DNA of 64,000 bases from an uncultured Pseudomonadales bacterium. Lineage in GTDB: Bacteria; Pseudomonadota; Gammaproteobacteria; Pseudomonadales; Pseudohongiellaceae. The notes under the pieces are model-generated. The model did no database searches. It saw only the letters and a program-made list of their open reading frames with translations, and was not told where the DNA came from. Position numbers and translations under genes: made by a program. Where the stretch lies: contig CAMYOK010000007.1 of NCBI GenBank assembly GCA_947259995.1, positions 1 to 64,000 of the forward strand, written 5' to 3'. Of this stretch, positions 26,184 to 35,941 are shown piece after piece; position 1 is the first letter of the stretch; the number at the start of each line of letters is the position of its first letter.

Positions 26184-27614
26184 TTAATTCACCTGCAATT
26201 GCCACCCACCGCCAAGCGCCTTGTACAGAGCAATCACTTGCAGAGCTACTTCAGTTTCACTACTCGCCAATTGATCCTCTGCGGCCAATTGCGTGCGCTG
26301 CGCATCGAGTAAATCTAGAAAACTATCCGCCCCCGCTTCGAAACGCTGCATAGCGATATTGGAGGTTTGCGCGCTCGCCTGTGCCGCTGCCCGCAGGCTC
26401 CCTTGCCGCTCGATCTCAGATGTAAGAGTGACCATCGCGTTATCCACCTCTTCGAATGAGCTCAACAGCGTTTTCTCAAACACTTCAAGTTGCGCTTGGA
26501 TATCGGCATCAGCCGCATCGATGCGGTTCTGTACACGCCCAAAGTTCAAAGCCTCCCAAGTGATTTGCGGGCTTACAAGGTGCGTCAGTGTTCCAGCACT
26601 GCCAAGATCGGCGAAAGTCGTCGCCAAAAAGCCAATACTGCCGCTAATAGAAACCTGCGGGTACAAATCAGCCACACTGACTTTATAACGAGCGATGGCG
26701 CTGGCAAGTTGCCGCTCCGATCGGCGGATATCTGGTCGACGCTTGAGCAGGTCGATTGGGTCTCCTACGGCTATGCTTGCAGGAATCGATGGCAAGCCCT
26801 GTCTTGCGCTTAAACTAGACTCTAAGGCCGCTGGCATTTGCCCGGTTAACACACTCAAGCGATTGATATTCAAGGCCACTTGCGAGCGCAGCGTTGGCAG
26901 CGCCGCGCGCGCTAACTCCAATTGCGCTAGGGCACGTTGTACATCTAGATTGTCGCCCAGGCCCCCTTCCATCAATTGCCGCGTCATATCTGCGGACTGC
27001 GCAATCACATCGACATTGCGCTCCCCCACACTGAGGCGCAGCTGCGCCCCTCGCAACTGGATATAGCTACGAGCCACCTCGGCCGCAACCGACACATACA
27101 CTTGGTCGAGCTCTGCCTGCGTGGCCGCAAGATCTGCCTGCGATGCAAGGCGCGACTGCCGCAAGCGACCGAACAGGTCCAGCTCCCAACTCGCATCGAA
27201 ACCCGCTTGATACTGGGTAAAACGATTATCAGGGAAGCCAACAGCCGCTGCATCCGCAAGCAGTTGCTCACTGGCGCTGACACTCGTGCCAATATCGGGC
27301 AGTAGCTCTAGGCCCGCCCCACGCAAATCACTGCGTGCCCGCTCTAGGTTTGCGATAGCAATACCGACATCGTTGTTGTGCTGCATCGCCTCGTTTACTA
27401 ACGCACTTAACTGCGCATCGCCCAACGCTTCCCACCAACTCACCAACACTTGCTCACTATTAATCTGTGGCGAGGACTCTGGTATCTGGTATTCAGCCTG
27501 CACGGCAGGCGGCACCGTTAGCGTTTGATAAGAAGCCCCGCTTACACAGGCGCTTAAACTCGCGCCTGCTGCCAATAAATAAAGTGCTTTGGCTCTGTTG
27601 CTAAAGCTGTTCAT
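26184..27614 (-). CDS. RND efflux outer-membrane factor lipoprotein (NodT family)
   Basis: This 476-residue TolC-like lipoprotein has a signal peptide with lipobox (LLAAGASLSAC, cysteine near residue 23). The two OEP repeats are seen in VSWWEALGDAQLSALVNEAM, ANLERARSDLRGAGLELLPDI, SWELDLFGRLR, RRPDIRRSERQLASAIARYKVSVADLYPQ-type sequence and AALNFGRV-like ITWEALNFGRVQNRI. It forms the trans-outer-membrane tunnel of the efflux pump. Its start overlaps the stop of the pump gene by four bases. Confidence 0.92.
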   Translation of the reverse strand: MNSFSNRAKALYLLAAGASLSACVSGASYQTLTVPPAVQAEYQIPESSPQINSEQVLVSWWEALGDAQLSALVNEAMQHNNDVGIAIANLERARSDLRGAGLELLPDIGTSVSASEQLLADAAAVGFPDNRFTQYQAGFDASWELDLFGRLRQSRLASQADLAATQAELDQVYVSVAAEVARSYIQLRGAQLRLSVGERNVDVIAQSADMTRQLMEGGLGDNLDVQRALAQLELARAALPTLRSQVALNINRLSVLTGQMPAALESSLSARQGLPSIPASIAVGDPIDLLKRRPDIRRSERQLASAIARYKVSVADLYPQVSISGSIGFLATTFADLGSAGTLTHLVSPQITWEALNFGRVQNRIDAADADIQAQLEVFEKTLLSSFEEVDNAMVTLTSEIERQGSLRAAAQASAQTSNIAMQRFEAGADSFLDLLDAQRTQLAAEDQLASSETEVALQVIALYKALGGGWQLQVN

Positions 27615-30600
27615 ATTGCGGCTCCTTCTTGAACCGTTGCCGGCGCGGTGTCATGGCTATTTTTGCCCTGCCACTTGCTCTCTAACTTGCGCAGCACTAC
27701 ATAGAACACTGGCGTTAAGAACAAACCGAAGATAGTGACGCCAATCATGCCCGAGAACACCGCCATGCCCATGATGTTGCGCATTTCTGCCCCCGCCCCT
27801 GTCGATATCACCATAGGCAATACGCCCATAATGAAGGCCAGTGAGGTCATTAAGATTGGGCGTAGCCTTAGACGCGACGCTTCGATAGCTGCCTCAACAA
27901 TGCCCTTACCCTTGTGTTCTAGCTCGCGCGCAAACTCCACGATAAGAATCGCGTTTTTACTGGCCAAACCTATGAGCACGAACAAGGAGATCTGCGTGAA
28001 GATATCGATGCTGCCTCCAGTCAGCCACACTCCTGTTAACGCGGCCAATGCACTCAAAGGTACGATGAGGATCACAGCCAAAGGCAAGGCTAGGCTTTCG
28101 TACTGAGCCGCCAATACTAGGTACACTAGGAATATGCAGAGTGGAAAAATCAGCAAGGCTGTATTGCCTGCCAAGATTTCTTGGTAGGTCATATCCGTCC
28201 ATTCGTACTCAATGCCATCGGGCAAAGTTTCGTCGAGGATACGCACCATCGCCGCTTGCGCCTCGCCGCTGGAATAGCCTGGGGCTGGCCCACCGTTGAT
28301 GTCACCTGCGCGGAAACCGTTATAGCGCTGCGCACTAGTCGGCCCATAACTTTCATTGACGCTAACGACTGTGCCAAGTGGCACCATGTCGCCATCGCGG
28401 TTACGTACTTGCAACTGGGTGATGTCTTCTGGGCTATCACGATATTCCGAGTCTGCCTGCGCTACGACTTGGTAGGTACGGCCAAACAGATTCAGGTCAT
28501 TCACATACGCCGAACCAAGATAGATTTGCATCGTGTCGAAAATCTCTGGGATAGAGAGCCCCAACTGCACTGCCTTGTCACGATCAAGATCGACAAACAA
28601 CTGCGGTGAATTGATACGATAATTAGAAAACACCGCGGTCAACTCTGGTGTCGCCCATGCCTTTTGCGTCACCGCCGTGATAGCTTCATTGAGTGCATCG
28701 TCGCCTAGATTGCCTCGGTCCTGTACTTGTAAACGGAAGCCACCTAGTGCGCCTAAACCTAAGACAGGGGGCGGTGGGAACACCGACACGAAGGCCTCTT
28801 CGATCCCGGCAAAGCGCATCTGCAAGGCATTGGCGATCGCCCCAGCAGACATATCATCTGCCGTGCGTTCTGCGAAAGGTTTTAGGGCAATGAAGATCAA
28901 ACCTTCATTTGCGCTATTGGTGAAACCGTTGACAGAAAGACCAGGAAAGCCCACGGCATCTTCGACACCAGGGTGCTCAAGCATGATCGAGGACATCTCG
29001 CGGATGACCTCTTCACTGCGATCCAAGGTTGCCCCGGCAGGTAGCTGAGCAATGCCCATCAAATACTGTTTATCCTGAGTGGGAATGAACCCTTTAGGAA
29101 GTGTTTCGAAGCTTCCCCAGGTCAGAAACAATAATAGGAAATACACCGCAAATGTCGCCCCACGTCGGCCAAGCAAACGACCAACGGTGACGCTGTAACT
29201 GTCAGACGCCGCTGCAAAGCCGCGATTAAACTTTGCAAAAAAAGCATTCAGCGCACGCATGATGATATTGCGCGATGGCGCTTTCTCTTCGCTTTTCTCT
29301 TCCTTTGGTTTGAGCAGCAATGCCGACAAAGCTGGGCTCAACGTCAATGAGTTAAGCGCCGAGATCACAGTAGAGATCGCAATCGTCAAGGCAAACTGTT
29401 TATAGAATTGCCCATTAAGCCCGCTAATAAAACCGATAGGCACAAACACGGCGATCAGCGTTAAGGAGATCGCGATGATCGGTCCGCTCACCTCACGCAT
29501 CGCTTGGTAGGTTGCCTCACGCGGTGCCAGCCCTCTTTCGATATTACGCTCGACGTTCTCGACTACCACGATGGCATCATCAACCACGATGCCGATAGCG
29601 AGCACCAACCCGAACAAAGACAACACGTTGATCGAGAACCCAAACAGATACATCAGGCTGAAGGTACCGACGATAGAGACGGGGACAGCCAACAGGGGAA
29701 TTAACGAAGTTCGCCACTTCTGCAAGAACAAGATTACGACAACTACGACCAAGGCGATCGCCTCAAGCAAGGTCTTCACTACCGCACTGATAGAGTCACG
29801 CACGAAGACAGTGGGGTCATAGGCAACCGCATAGTCCATGCCTTCTGGGAAACTCTTCTTCAGCTCCTCCATCGTGGCGCGCACATTATCGGACAGCTCG
29901 ATGGCATTGGCGCCGGGCGCTTGCATGACTGGGATACCAACGGCTTGTTCATTGTTAAGTATGGAACGCAAACTATAACTGGAGGCACCAAGCTCAATTC
30001 GCGCCACATCTTGCAAACGCGTGATCGCACCACTCGGGCTCGTTGCCACAATAATGTTTTCGAACTCTTCAATAGACTCTAAGCGCCCCTTGGTATTGAT
30101 TGGCAGCTGCACTTCGAGGGGGGAAGGGTTTGGCGCGCTACCAATGATGCCGGCGGAGACCTGCACATTTTGACTGCGCACAGTATTGATGACGTCGTTA
30201 GCAGTAAGATTCAGCTCGGCAATTTTGTCAGGCTGCAACCACAGGCGCATCGCGTAATCGCCCGAGCCAAACAGTTGCACCTGCCCCACACCAGGAATTT
30301 TAGCGATTTGGTCTTTAACATTGAGCACCGCATAGTTGCGCAGATACAACATGTCATAGCGCCCATCAGGCGAGCGCAAATGCACCACCATTGTCAGGTC
30401 TGGCGACGCTTTAATGGTGGTGACACCTAACTGCCTTGTCACCTCGGGCAGACGCGGCGTCGCTTGCGCAACGCGGTTCTGCACCTGTTGTTGGGCAAGA
30501 TCTGGATCCGTACCAATCGCAAAAGTAAGTGTCAACGTCATCAAGCCATCAGAGTTGGCCTGGGAAGACATATACAATAAATTTTCTACACCACTGAGTT

Positions 30601-30808
30601 GTTCTTCCAGTGGCGTGGAAACCGTCTCGGCAATCACGGTTGGGTTAGCACCGGGGAACTGCGCATTGACCACAATGGAAGGCGGCACGACTTCGGGATA
30701 CTCCGACACGGGCAGCTTGAACAAGGAGATAATGCCGGCCATTAGGATCATCAATGACAAAACGCTGGCGAAGATCGGCCTATCGATAAAAAATCGAGAA
30801 AAATTCAT
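27611..30808 (-). CDS. RND multidrug efflux permease (AcrB/MexB type, HAE1)
   Basis: This 1065-residue inner-membrane protein matches AcrB-type pumps in length and layout. TM1 starts FIDRPIFASVLSLMILMAGIISLF. Two large periplasmic loops alternate with membrane bundles. The proton-relay pair is in GIVVDDAIVVVENVERN, and a second relay region (FVLIGLASKNAILIVEFA) carries the conserved Lys. It exports drugs, detergents or other hydrophobic compounds using the proton gradient. It lies between its adaptor and outer-membrane genes; spacing to the adaptor gene is 57 bp. Confidence 0.95.
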   Translation of the reverse strand: MNFSRFFIDRPIFASVLSLMILMAGIISLFKLPVSEYPEVVPPSIVVNAQFPGANPTVIAETVSTPLEEQLSGVENLLYMSSQANSDGLMTLTLTFAIGTDPDLAQQQVQNRVAQATPRLPEVTRQLGVTTIKASPDLTMVVHLRSPDGRYDMLYLRNYAVLNVKDQIAKIPGVGQVQLFGSGDYAMRLWLQPDKIAELNLTANDVINTVRSQNVQVSAGIIGSAPNPSPLEVQLPINTKGRLESIEEFENIIVATSPSGAITRLQDVARIELGASSYSLRSILNNEQAVGIPVMQAPGANAIELSDNVRATMEELKKSFPEGMDYAVAYDPTVFVRDSISAVVKTLLEAIALVVVVVILFLQKWRTSLIPLLAVPVSIVGTFSLMYLFGFSINVLSLFGLVLAIGIVVDDAIVVVENVERNIERGLAPREATYQAMREVSGPIIAISLTLIAVFVPIGFISGLNGQFYKQFALTIAISTVISALNSLTLSPALSALLLKPKEEKSEEKAPSRNIIMRALNAFFAKFNRGFAAASDSYSVTVGRLLGRRGATFAVYFLLLFLTWGSFETLPKGFIPTQDKQYLMGIAQLPAGATLDRSEEVIREMSSIMLEHPGVEDAVGFPGLSVNGFTNSANEGLIFIALKPFAERTADDMSAGAIANALQMRFAGIEEAFVSVFPPPPVLGLGALGGFRLQVQDRGNLGDDALNEAITAVTQKAWATPELTAVFSNYRINSPQLFVDLDRDKAVQLGLSIPEIFDTMQIYLGSAYVNDLNLFGRTYQVVAQADSEYRDSPEDITQLQVRNRDGDMVPLGTVVSVNESYGPTSAQRYNGFRAGDINGGPAPGYSSGEAQAAMVRILDETLPDGIEYEWTDMTYQEILAGNTALLIFPLCIFLVYLVLAAQYESLALPLAVILIVPLSALAALTGVWLTGGSIDIFTQISLFVLIGLASKNAILIVEFARELEHKGKGIVEAAIEASRLRLRPILMTSLAFIMGVLPMVISTGAGAEMRNIMGMAVFSGMIGVTIFGLFLTPVFYVVLRKLESKWQGKNSHDTAPATVQEGAAI

Positions 30809-30865
30809 GAGAAACTCTTGAATACAAAATTAGAAAAGTGCGTTCTTTGCAGCAGGACCGAAGCC

Positions 30866-32038
30866 CTAAATAGACGCAACAGCCACCTGCATATCATTGG
30901 CCACGCGCTGGATGCCATTGACGATAACGCGCTCACCTGCATTCAAGCCAGACAACACCACGCGCTGACCATCGAGGCTCTGTCCTAGAGTCACCTCGCG
31001 ATATTCCACTCTGTCATCGGCATTAACGACATACACAAAGCGTTTGCTCTGGCTCACGCTGATAGCGCGCTCAGGCACCAACAACACAGGGGTTTCTTGA
31101 GCCGTGCCAATTCGCACATTAGCAAACACCCCTGGGATCAAACTTCCATCGATATTTTGCACGATGGCTCTGGCGCGGATAGTGCCACTACCCTCGTCCA
31201 ATTGATTGTCGAACGCATGCAGGCTTGCTTGATGAACGATATCGCCCATGCCTTGAATAGCGACTTCGACAGGCACAACCGAGCTCAAAGCACGCTCGCC
31301 ATCGGAAGCGTTGCCATTGACGCTTCTCATAATGCGAAAATAGCTTTCCTCATCGACATCAAACTCCGCGTAGAGTGATTCGAGGTTTACCAGCGATGTA
31401 AGCACAGGGGCGTTTGCTCCTGCTTGGACGATATTGCCAACAGTGACCTCTGCACGGCCAACACGACCGGCGAAAGGCGCCTTCACATAGGCGTACTCTA
31501 AATCAAGCTCTGCCTCAAACACTGACGCCTGTGCCGACGCTAGCTGGGATTCGGCGATATGTAGATCGTTTGACCGGTTGTCACGGATGCTCTCTGAAAC
31601 AGCTTTGTTGTCGGCTAGATCACTCGCTCGTCTAAACTCGGTCTGGGCTAAAGTCGCGGCAGATTCAGCTGATTGCAAAGCCGCTTTAGCCTGCGCGAGC
31701 CTTGCTTCAAATGGGCGTGGGTCTATGACGAAAAGCGTCTGTCCCTGCTTTACTTCATCGCCATCGGCAAACATCACCTTTTGGATCGTACCGCTTACCA
31801 AAGGTCGTAGTTGGGCCGAGTTTACCGCTGTGAGGCGTCCAGAGAAGGAACTCCAGTGCCGCATTTGGGTGTTCTCAAGAGTCAAAGTTTCTACCCTTGG
31901 CAAACTAGGCGGTGCATCAGCCGCGTTCGCATTGGCAGAGCTGCCACTGATCGCGTTCATTCCGAGGACAGCCACCCCTCCCAACACGAGAGTGAACAAA
32001 CCTATTTGCATCGTTCTTAATACCGCTTTCGACATCAT
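30866..32038 (-). CDS. RND efflux periplasmic adaptor (membrane fusion protein)
   Basis: This 390-residue MFP has an N-terminal membrane signal, a split lipoyl domain (SGTIQKVMFADGDEVKQGQTLFVIDPRPFEA and the matching YVKAPFAGRVGRAEVTVGNIV), an alpha-helical hairpin between them, and beta-barrel and proximal domains. It links the pump to the outer-membrane channel. Start is one of two tandem ATGs after GGGGAT. It is the first gene of the operon and follows the operator-embedded promoter at 32102-32131. Confidence 0.92.
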   Translation of the reverse strand: MMSKAVLRTMQIGLFTLVLGGVAVLGMNAISGSSANANAADAPPSLPRVETLTLENTQMRHWSSFSGRLTAVNSAQLRPLVSGTIQKVMFADGDEVKQGQTLFVIDPRPFEARLAQAKAALQSAESAATLAQTEFRRASDLADNKAVSESIRDNRSNDLHIAESQLASAQASVFEAELDLEYAYVKAPFAGRVGRAEVTVGNIVQAGANAPVLTSLVNLESLYAEFDVDEESYFRIMRSVNGNASDGERALSSVVPVEVAIQGMGDIVHQASLHAFDNQLDEGSGTIRARAIVQNIDGSLIPGVFANVRIGTAQETPVLLVPERAISVSQSKRFVYVVNADDRVEYREVTLGQSLDGQRVVLSGLNAGERVIVNGIQRVANDMQVAVASI

Positions 32039-32101
32039 GTCTTGTATCCCCTGCTAACACCGCTGACTGCAAAATCTCACTGAATTTGAGAATTGGCGGG
32101 A

Positions 32102-32131
32102 ACTATACATACCGGTCGGTATGTTAGTCAA
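32102..32131 (-). promoter_or_regulatory. Efflux operon promoter with TetR operator in the spacer
   Basis: On the minus strand a -35 TTGACT (32131-32126) and a -10 TATAGT (32107-32102) are 18 bp apart. The spacer is filled by the inverted repeat ACATACCG-nn-CGGTATGT (32107-32124). A closely related repeat lies in the promoter of the TetR gene, so the same repressor probably controls both. Confidence 0.75.
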
Positions 32132-32261
32132 TACCCACGGTGAAGTTTGTCCGAGTCGGTGCACGAGAAGAGCTAGGGCAAGAGTTTGAAAGGCAGGCGG
32201 AAGCAAACCGCTCAGTTAGACGCGGCAAGGCAGTGAAGGTAGGTAAGGAGTTTGTTGTGGA

Positions 32262-32921
32262 CTAAATGCGCTCGGGCACGCAATCGACTACTTTAGAGCG
32301 CATGCAGGTGAAATTCCGATGCTCTGGTTGCAAGCCGAGAATCTGATAGAAGCCAGCCTGCAGGTCCGCGCAGAAGGTTTCAAAGTCTTGAAAAATGCGG
32401 CCATTCTCTAGCAAGCCCTGCATAAAGTGCTGCAGCATGCGCGCAGTTTGCTGCACATCCACTTCGGCCAACAAACAGCCTTCAGCTTGCAAGTTACGGG
32501 TCAAAGCCGCGAAGTAAGCGCTCCCTTCGGTGGACATTTTCTTTATTGCGCCACGCACTTGCTCTTCCTCACACCCTGATTGACCGCCAGAGGTGAATGA
32601 GGGGCAACCACAGATATGCACGCCTTCTCCAAGCTTGCACTGTTTGCGTATAGCCAAAGACAGGACGCCCTGCAATTGCTCCAGAGCACTAAAACGTGGC
32701 GAGAGTATCTTATCGAAGTCAGCCTGGATGGACGCCCATTCATTCAAACTGGCGTGTACGAACAAGTCCGCCTTCGATTGAAAGTGGTGATAAAACGCGC
32801 CTTTAGTGACCCCGGCTTGTTTGCAGATCTCGACAATGCCGACATTGTCATAGCTGCTTTCCCAAATCAATTGGGTGGCAGTCTGCATAAGCTTCGACCG
32901 AGTATCTACTATTGCGTTCAT
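32262..32921 (-). CDS. TetR/AcrR family repressor of the RND operon
   Basis: From the ATG at 32921 the protein has 219 residues. The helix-turn-helix is NVGIVEICKQAGVTKGAFYHHFQSKADLF, typical of the AcrR/NalC type. The C-terminal ligand domain contains GVHICGCPSFTSGGQSGC, with several cysteines, then a helical end. I prefer 32921 because the promoter (-10 near 32949) and its operator cover the earlier in-frame ATG at 32957, and an AAGAG site stands before 32921; 32930 is possible. The gene lies upstream of the efflux operon on the same strand. Confidence 0.85.
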   Translation of the reverse strand: MNAIVDTRSKLMQTATQLIWESSYDNVGIVEICKQAGVTKGAFYHHFQSKADLFVHASLNEWASIQADFDKILSPRFSALEQLQGVLSLAIRKQCKLGEGVHICGCPSFTSGGQSGCEEEQVRGAIKKMSTEGSAYFAALTRNLQAEGCLLAEVDVQQTARMLQHFMQGLLENGRIFQDFETFCADLQAGFYQILGLQPEHRNFTCMRSKVVDCVPERI

Positions 32922-32948
32922 TTGGGGCATCTCTTCATCATGGCTAGC

Positions 32949-32977
32949 ATTGTTCATACCGATTGGTATGTTGTCAA
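32949..32977 (-). promoter_or_regulatory. Promoter and operator of the efflux TetR gene
   Basis: On the minus strand a consensus TTGACA (32977-32972) is 17 bp from an AACAAT -10. The spacer contains the inverted repeat CATACC-nnnn-GGTATG (32955-32970), the same half-site as in the efflux promoter. Autorepression is inferred. Confidence 0.7.
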
Positions 32978-32984
32978 GTTGTAA

Positions 32985-34970
32985 CTAGACTTTCACTTCA
33001 CGCTGGACGATATCTGTATCACAGTAAGTCGTGTCTTCTAGGCGTTTGGTGTAGTTATTGAGAATCCGCATTCCCTCTGCGGGTTTCACCACGCCCGCCT
33101 CGATCTTACGGCGGATTAACTCTGTCATCCGACGATCAAGGTCACTAGGGAAGTACTGCACCGAGGACAGCATCTTCTTAATACTAATCGCCGTGATCGT
33201 TTCTTCGATCCAGAAGTTACCGGGCTCATCGGCACTGGCGTACACATGCGCCTCCCCTACTCGTCCAAGTAGGTTATGGGCATCGCCCAATATCTCTTGA
33301 TAGGCACCGACTAAAAACACACCAAGATAATAGGGCTCGCCTTGCCGATAATCATGTAAAGGCAAACAAGATTTGTTGGCAAAACTCGAGACGTATTGAT
33401 CGATCTTGCCATCCGAGTCACAGGTGAGGTCGACAACTTGACCACGGCGCTTTGGCTCTTCGTCTAGGCGATCTAAAGGCAGCACCGGGAAGACCTGCCC
33501 GATGGCCCAGTGATCGAGAATCGATTGGAATACAGAGAAGTCGGTGAGGTAAAGGTCCGTCAACTCCGACTCAAGCTCGGTTTGTTCAGTCGGCACTGGA
33601 TCAATCTCAAGCTCTTGGAATTTGCGCAGCACTTCGCGCGCGGTGCTCCAATACAAGCTCTCCGCTTGTGCAAGGCACTCCATATTCAAATACCCCAAAC
33701 GGGCTAACTGCTCCGCCTCTTGATGGGCATCTTTGGCATCGTGAATAATCTCCGTCAGAGTGCCACGTGTATTCGCCGTTAAAGCCTCGTTGTAGGCAGC
33801 CTCGATGCGCTTGAGCACCACGGGCGGGTCTTCGGGCATATCGCGCATCGGTGGCGCGTCGGGGCGATGCACGCCAATGACTGGCATCACTAGCATGGAG
33901 TGATGCGCCGTAATGGCACGCCCGCTTTCGGATAATAGCGTTGGCATCGGCACGCCACGCTGCTCACAAATCTCTTTGACCGCGAACACGATGACATTGG
34001 CGTATTCTTTCAGGCCATAGTTAATGGATGAATCCACGTCTTCATATTCACCGCCATAGCTGCCGCCATAGTTCACGCCTAGGCCACCGCCCACGTCGAG
34101 AAACTTCACCTTCACGCCGCGCTCGTGCAAATCGGCATAGAACTGCGCGATCTCTTTAACCGCCGAGCGCAGCACTTGCGTATCGGCAATCTGGCTGCCC
34201 AAATGAAAGTGCAATAATTCGAGCTGATCGGCACAGCCGCGCGCTTCCATTTCTGTCACTAACTTCACAAGCTCAGGGACGGTTAAACCAAACTTGGAGC
34301 TAGAGCCGCCCGACTCAAACCAGCGACCAGAACCGCGCGTGGAAAGCTTCACCCGCACGCCAAGCCTAGGAGATGTTTCTTTCTCCAAGCCACGCTGATC
34401 CGCCAAGACCATTAATTGCTCAAACTCGGTGTATTTTTCAATGACTGGAATGACTTGTTGACCGAGCTGCTGCGCATTGAGCATCAAGGTCAGCATGGAG
34501 TGATCTTTCACGCCGTTACACAGCAATAAAGTTTCATCGCCAATCAAGGCCAAGGTCGCCATGAGTTCAGCGCGTGACCCACACTCTAAGCCAAGATTGA
34601 AAGGCTTGCCGGCCTCCATCACCTCTGCCACAACTTCGTGCAGCTGGTTTACTTTGATGGGGTAGATTGTGCGGTATTCACCATCGTACTCGGCCTCTTC
34701 GATGGCCTCTTGAAAGGTCAAATTAAGCCGGCGCACGCGAGCGCTGATGATGTCTTGAAAGCGCAAGATCAATGGCAAACTGCAGCCTTGTTCTAAGGCG
34801 GCGTCGATCACCTTAGTAATATCGATTTCTAAATCCGAATCAGGAATCGGGTACACCGACATATGCCCTTGATCGTTGACACCGAAAAACCCTGCACTCC
34901 ATGTTTTAATGGCGTACAGGTCTTCTGCATCACTCGTAGTCCATGGTGTCTTTGTCGTTGTATCGTTCAT
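32985..34970 (-). CDS. speA: Biosynthetic arginine decarboxylase
   Basis: This 661-residue protein is close to the usual 630-660 of SpeA. The PLP-binding lysine lies in TIYPIKVNQ near the N-terminus. HFHLGSQIAD and GGGLGVNYGGSYGG follow, then LLSESGRAITAHHS. It converts arginine to agmatine, the first step of the arginine route to putrescine. The start has an AGGAG site. The next gene upstream, agmatinase, ends 12 bp before it on the same strand, so both steps are made from one transcript. Confidence 0.95.
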   Translation of the reverse strand: MNDTTTKTPWTTSDAEDLYAIKTWSAGFFGVNDQGHMSVYPIPDSDLEIDITKVIDAALEQGCSLPLILRFQDIISARVRRLNLTFQEAIEEAEYDGEYRTIYPIKVNQLHEVVAEVMEAGKPFNLGLECGSRAELMATLALIGDETLLLCNGVKDHSMLTLMLNAQQLGQQVIPVIEKYTEFEQLMVLADQRGLEKETSPRLGVRVKLSTRGSGRWFESGGSSSKFGLTVPELVKLVTEMEARGCADQLELLHFHLGSQIADTQVLRSAVKEIAQFYADLHERGVKVKFLDVGGGLGVNYGGSYGGEYEDVDSSINYGLKEYANVIVFAVKEICEQRGVPMPTLLSESGRAITAHHSMLVMPVIGVHRPDAPPMRDMPEDPPVVLKRIEAAYNEALTANTRGTLTEIIHDAKDAHQEAEQLARLGYLNMECLAQAESLYWSTAREVLRKFQELEIDPVPTEQTELESELTDLYLTDFSVFQSILDHWAIGQVFPVLPLDRLDEEPKRRGQVVDLTCDSDGKIDQYVSSFANKSCLPLHDYRQGEPYYLGVFLVGAYQEILGDAHNLLGRVGEAHVYASADEPGNFWIEETITAISIKKMLSSVQYFPSDLDRRMTELIRRKIEAGVVKPAEGMRILNNYTKRLEDTTYCDTDIVQREVKV

Positions 34971-34982
34971 TGATTCTCCTAA

Positions 34983-35918
34983 TTATTGTGTGTTGCGGCA
35001 CTCATCAAACAAGCAAATTAATTCGATAGCGATTTGCGCTGCGGCCAGCGCCGTCATTTCAGCGTGGTCATAAGAAGGTGCCACTTCTACAACATCCATC
35101 CCTACTAAATTTACTCCCACCAGACCTCGAATAATTTCTAGCGCTTGGATAGATGACAGCCCACCCGGAACTGGTGTGCCAGTCCCTGGCGCGAAGGCTG
35201 GGTCAAGACAATCGATATCGAAAGTAATGTAGCAAGGCTTATCGCCCACACGCTCTTTAATTGCGGCAATGGCAGCATCACAGCCTTGTCGATGCACATC
35301 CGATGCTGACAAGATCTTATAGCCCAAAGGCTCATCGTTGGTGGTGCGAATCCCTACTTGAATAGAACTCTCAGGCAACACGATGCCTTCCTTAGCGGCC
35401 TTGTAGAACATGGTGCCGTGATTAATGCCCTCGCCAGAGGAAGGCCAGGTATCGGTATGGGCGTCGAAGTGAATCAGGCTGATAGGCCCGTGCACCTTGG
35501 CATGAGCACACAAGCTAGGGTAGGTAATAAAATGATCTCCCCCCAGCAACAAAGAGGCGGCACCGGATTCCAAAATCTTAGCGACGTGCCCTTGCATATG
35601 CGCCACCGAAAGCAAACCGCCTTCACAGTCACCATAGTCGACCACCGCCATCTCGGCGAAAGGGTCACGCTTCCAAGGCCAAGGTCGCTCCCAAGCCAAG
35701 GACATCGACGCATTACGAATGGCACGCGGGCCTAGTCGGGCGCCAGAGCGGTTCGTCGTAGCAATATCGAAGGGTACGCCACTGACCGCGACATCGACAC
35801 CGTCAAGGTCACGCGAATAAGGTGCACGAAAAAAGCTAGTCGCACCGCCAAAACTGTGCGACCCGACCATCCCGCCTTTCAACTTGCCCGTAAAACTATT
35901 ATCCCAGTCTGTCATCAC
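34983..35918 (-). CDS. speB: Agmatinase
   Basis: This 311-residue ureohydrolase has all manganese-binding motifs: GGDHFITYP, HFDAHTDTW and TFDIDCLDPAFAPGTGTPVPGG. It hydrolyses agmatine to putrescine and urea. The start MMTDWDNSFTG has no long extension. It is followed by speA; the two together give arginine to putrescine. Confidence 0.94.
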   Translation of the reverse strand: MMTDWDNSFTGKLKGGMVGSHSFGGATSFFRAPYSRDLDGVDVAVSGVPFDIATTNRSGARLGPRAIRNASMSLAWERPWPWKRDPFAEMAVVDYGDCEGGLLSVAHMQGHVAKILESGAASLLLGGDHFITYPSLCAHAKVHGPISLIHFDAHTDTWPSSGEGINHGTMFYKAAKEGIVLPESSIQVGIRTTNDEPLGYKILSASDVHRQGCDAAIAAIKERVGDKPCYITFDIDCLDPAFAPGTGTPVPGGLSSIQALEIIRGLVGVNLVGMDVVEVAPSYDHAEMTALAAAQIAIELICLFDECRNTQ

Positions 35919-35941
35919 ACAGCCCCTATCGTTAGATCGCC

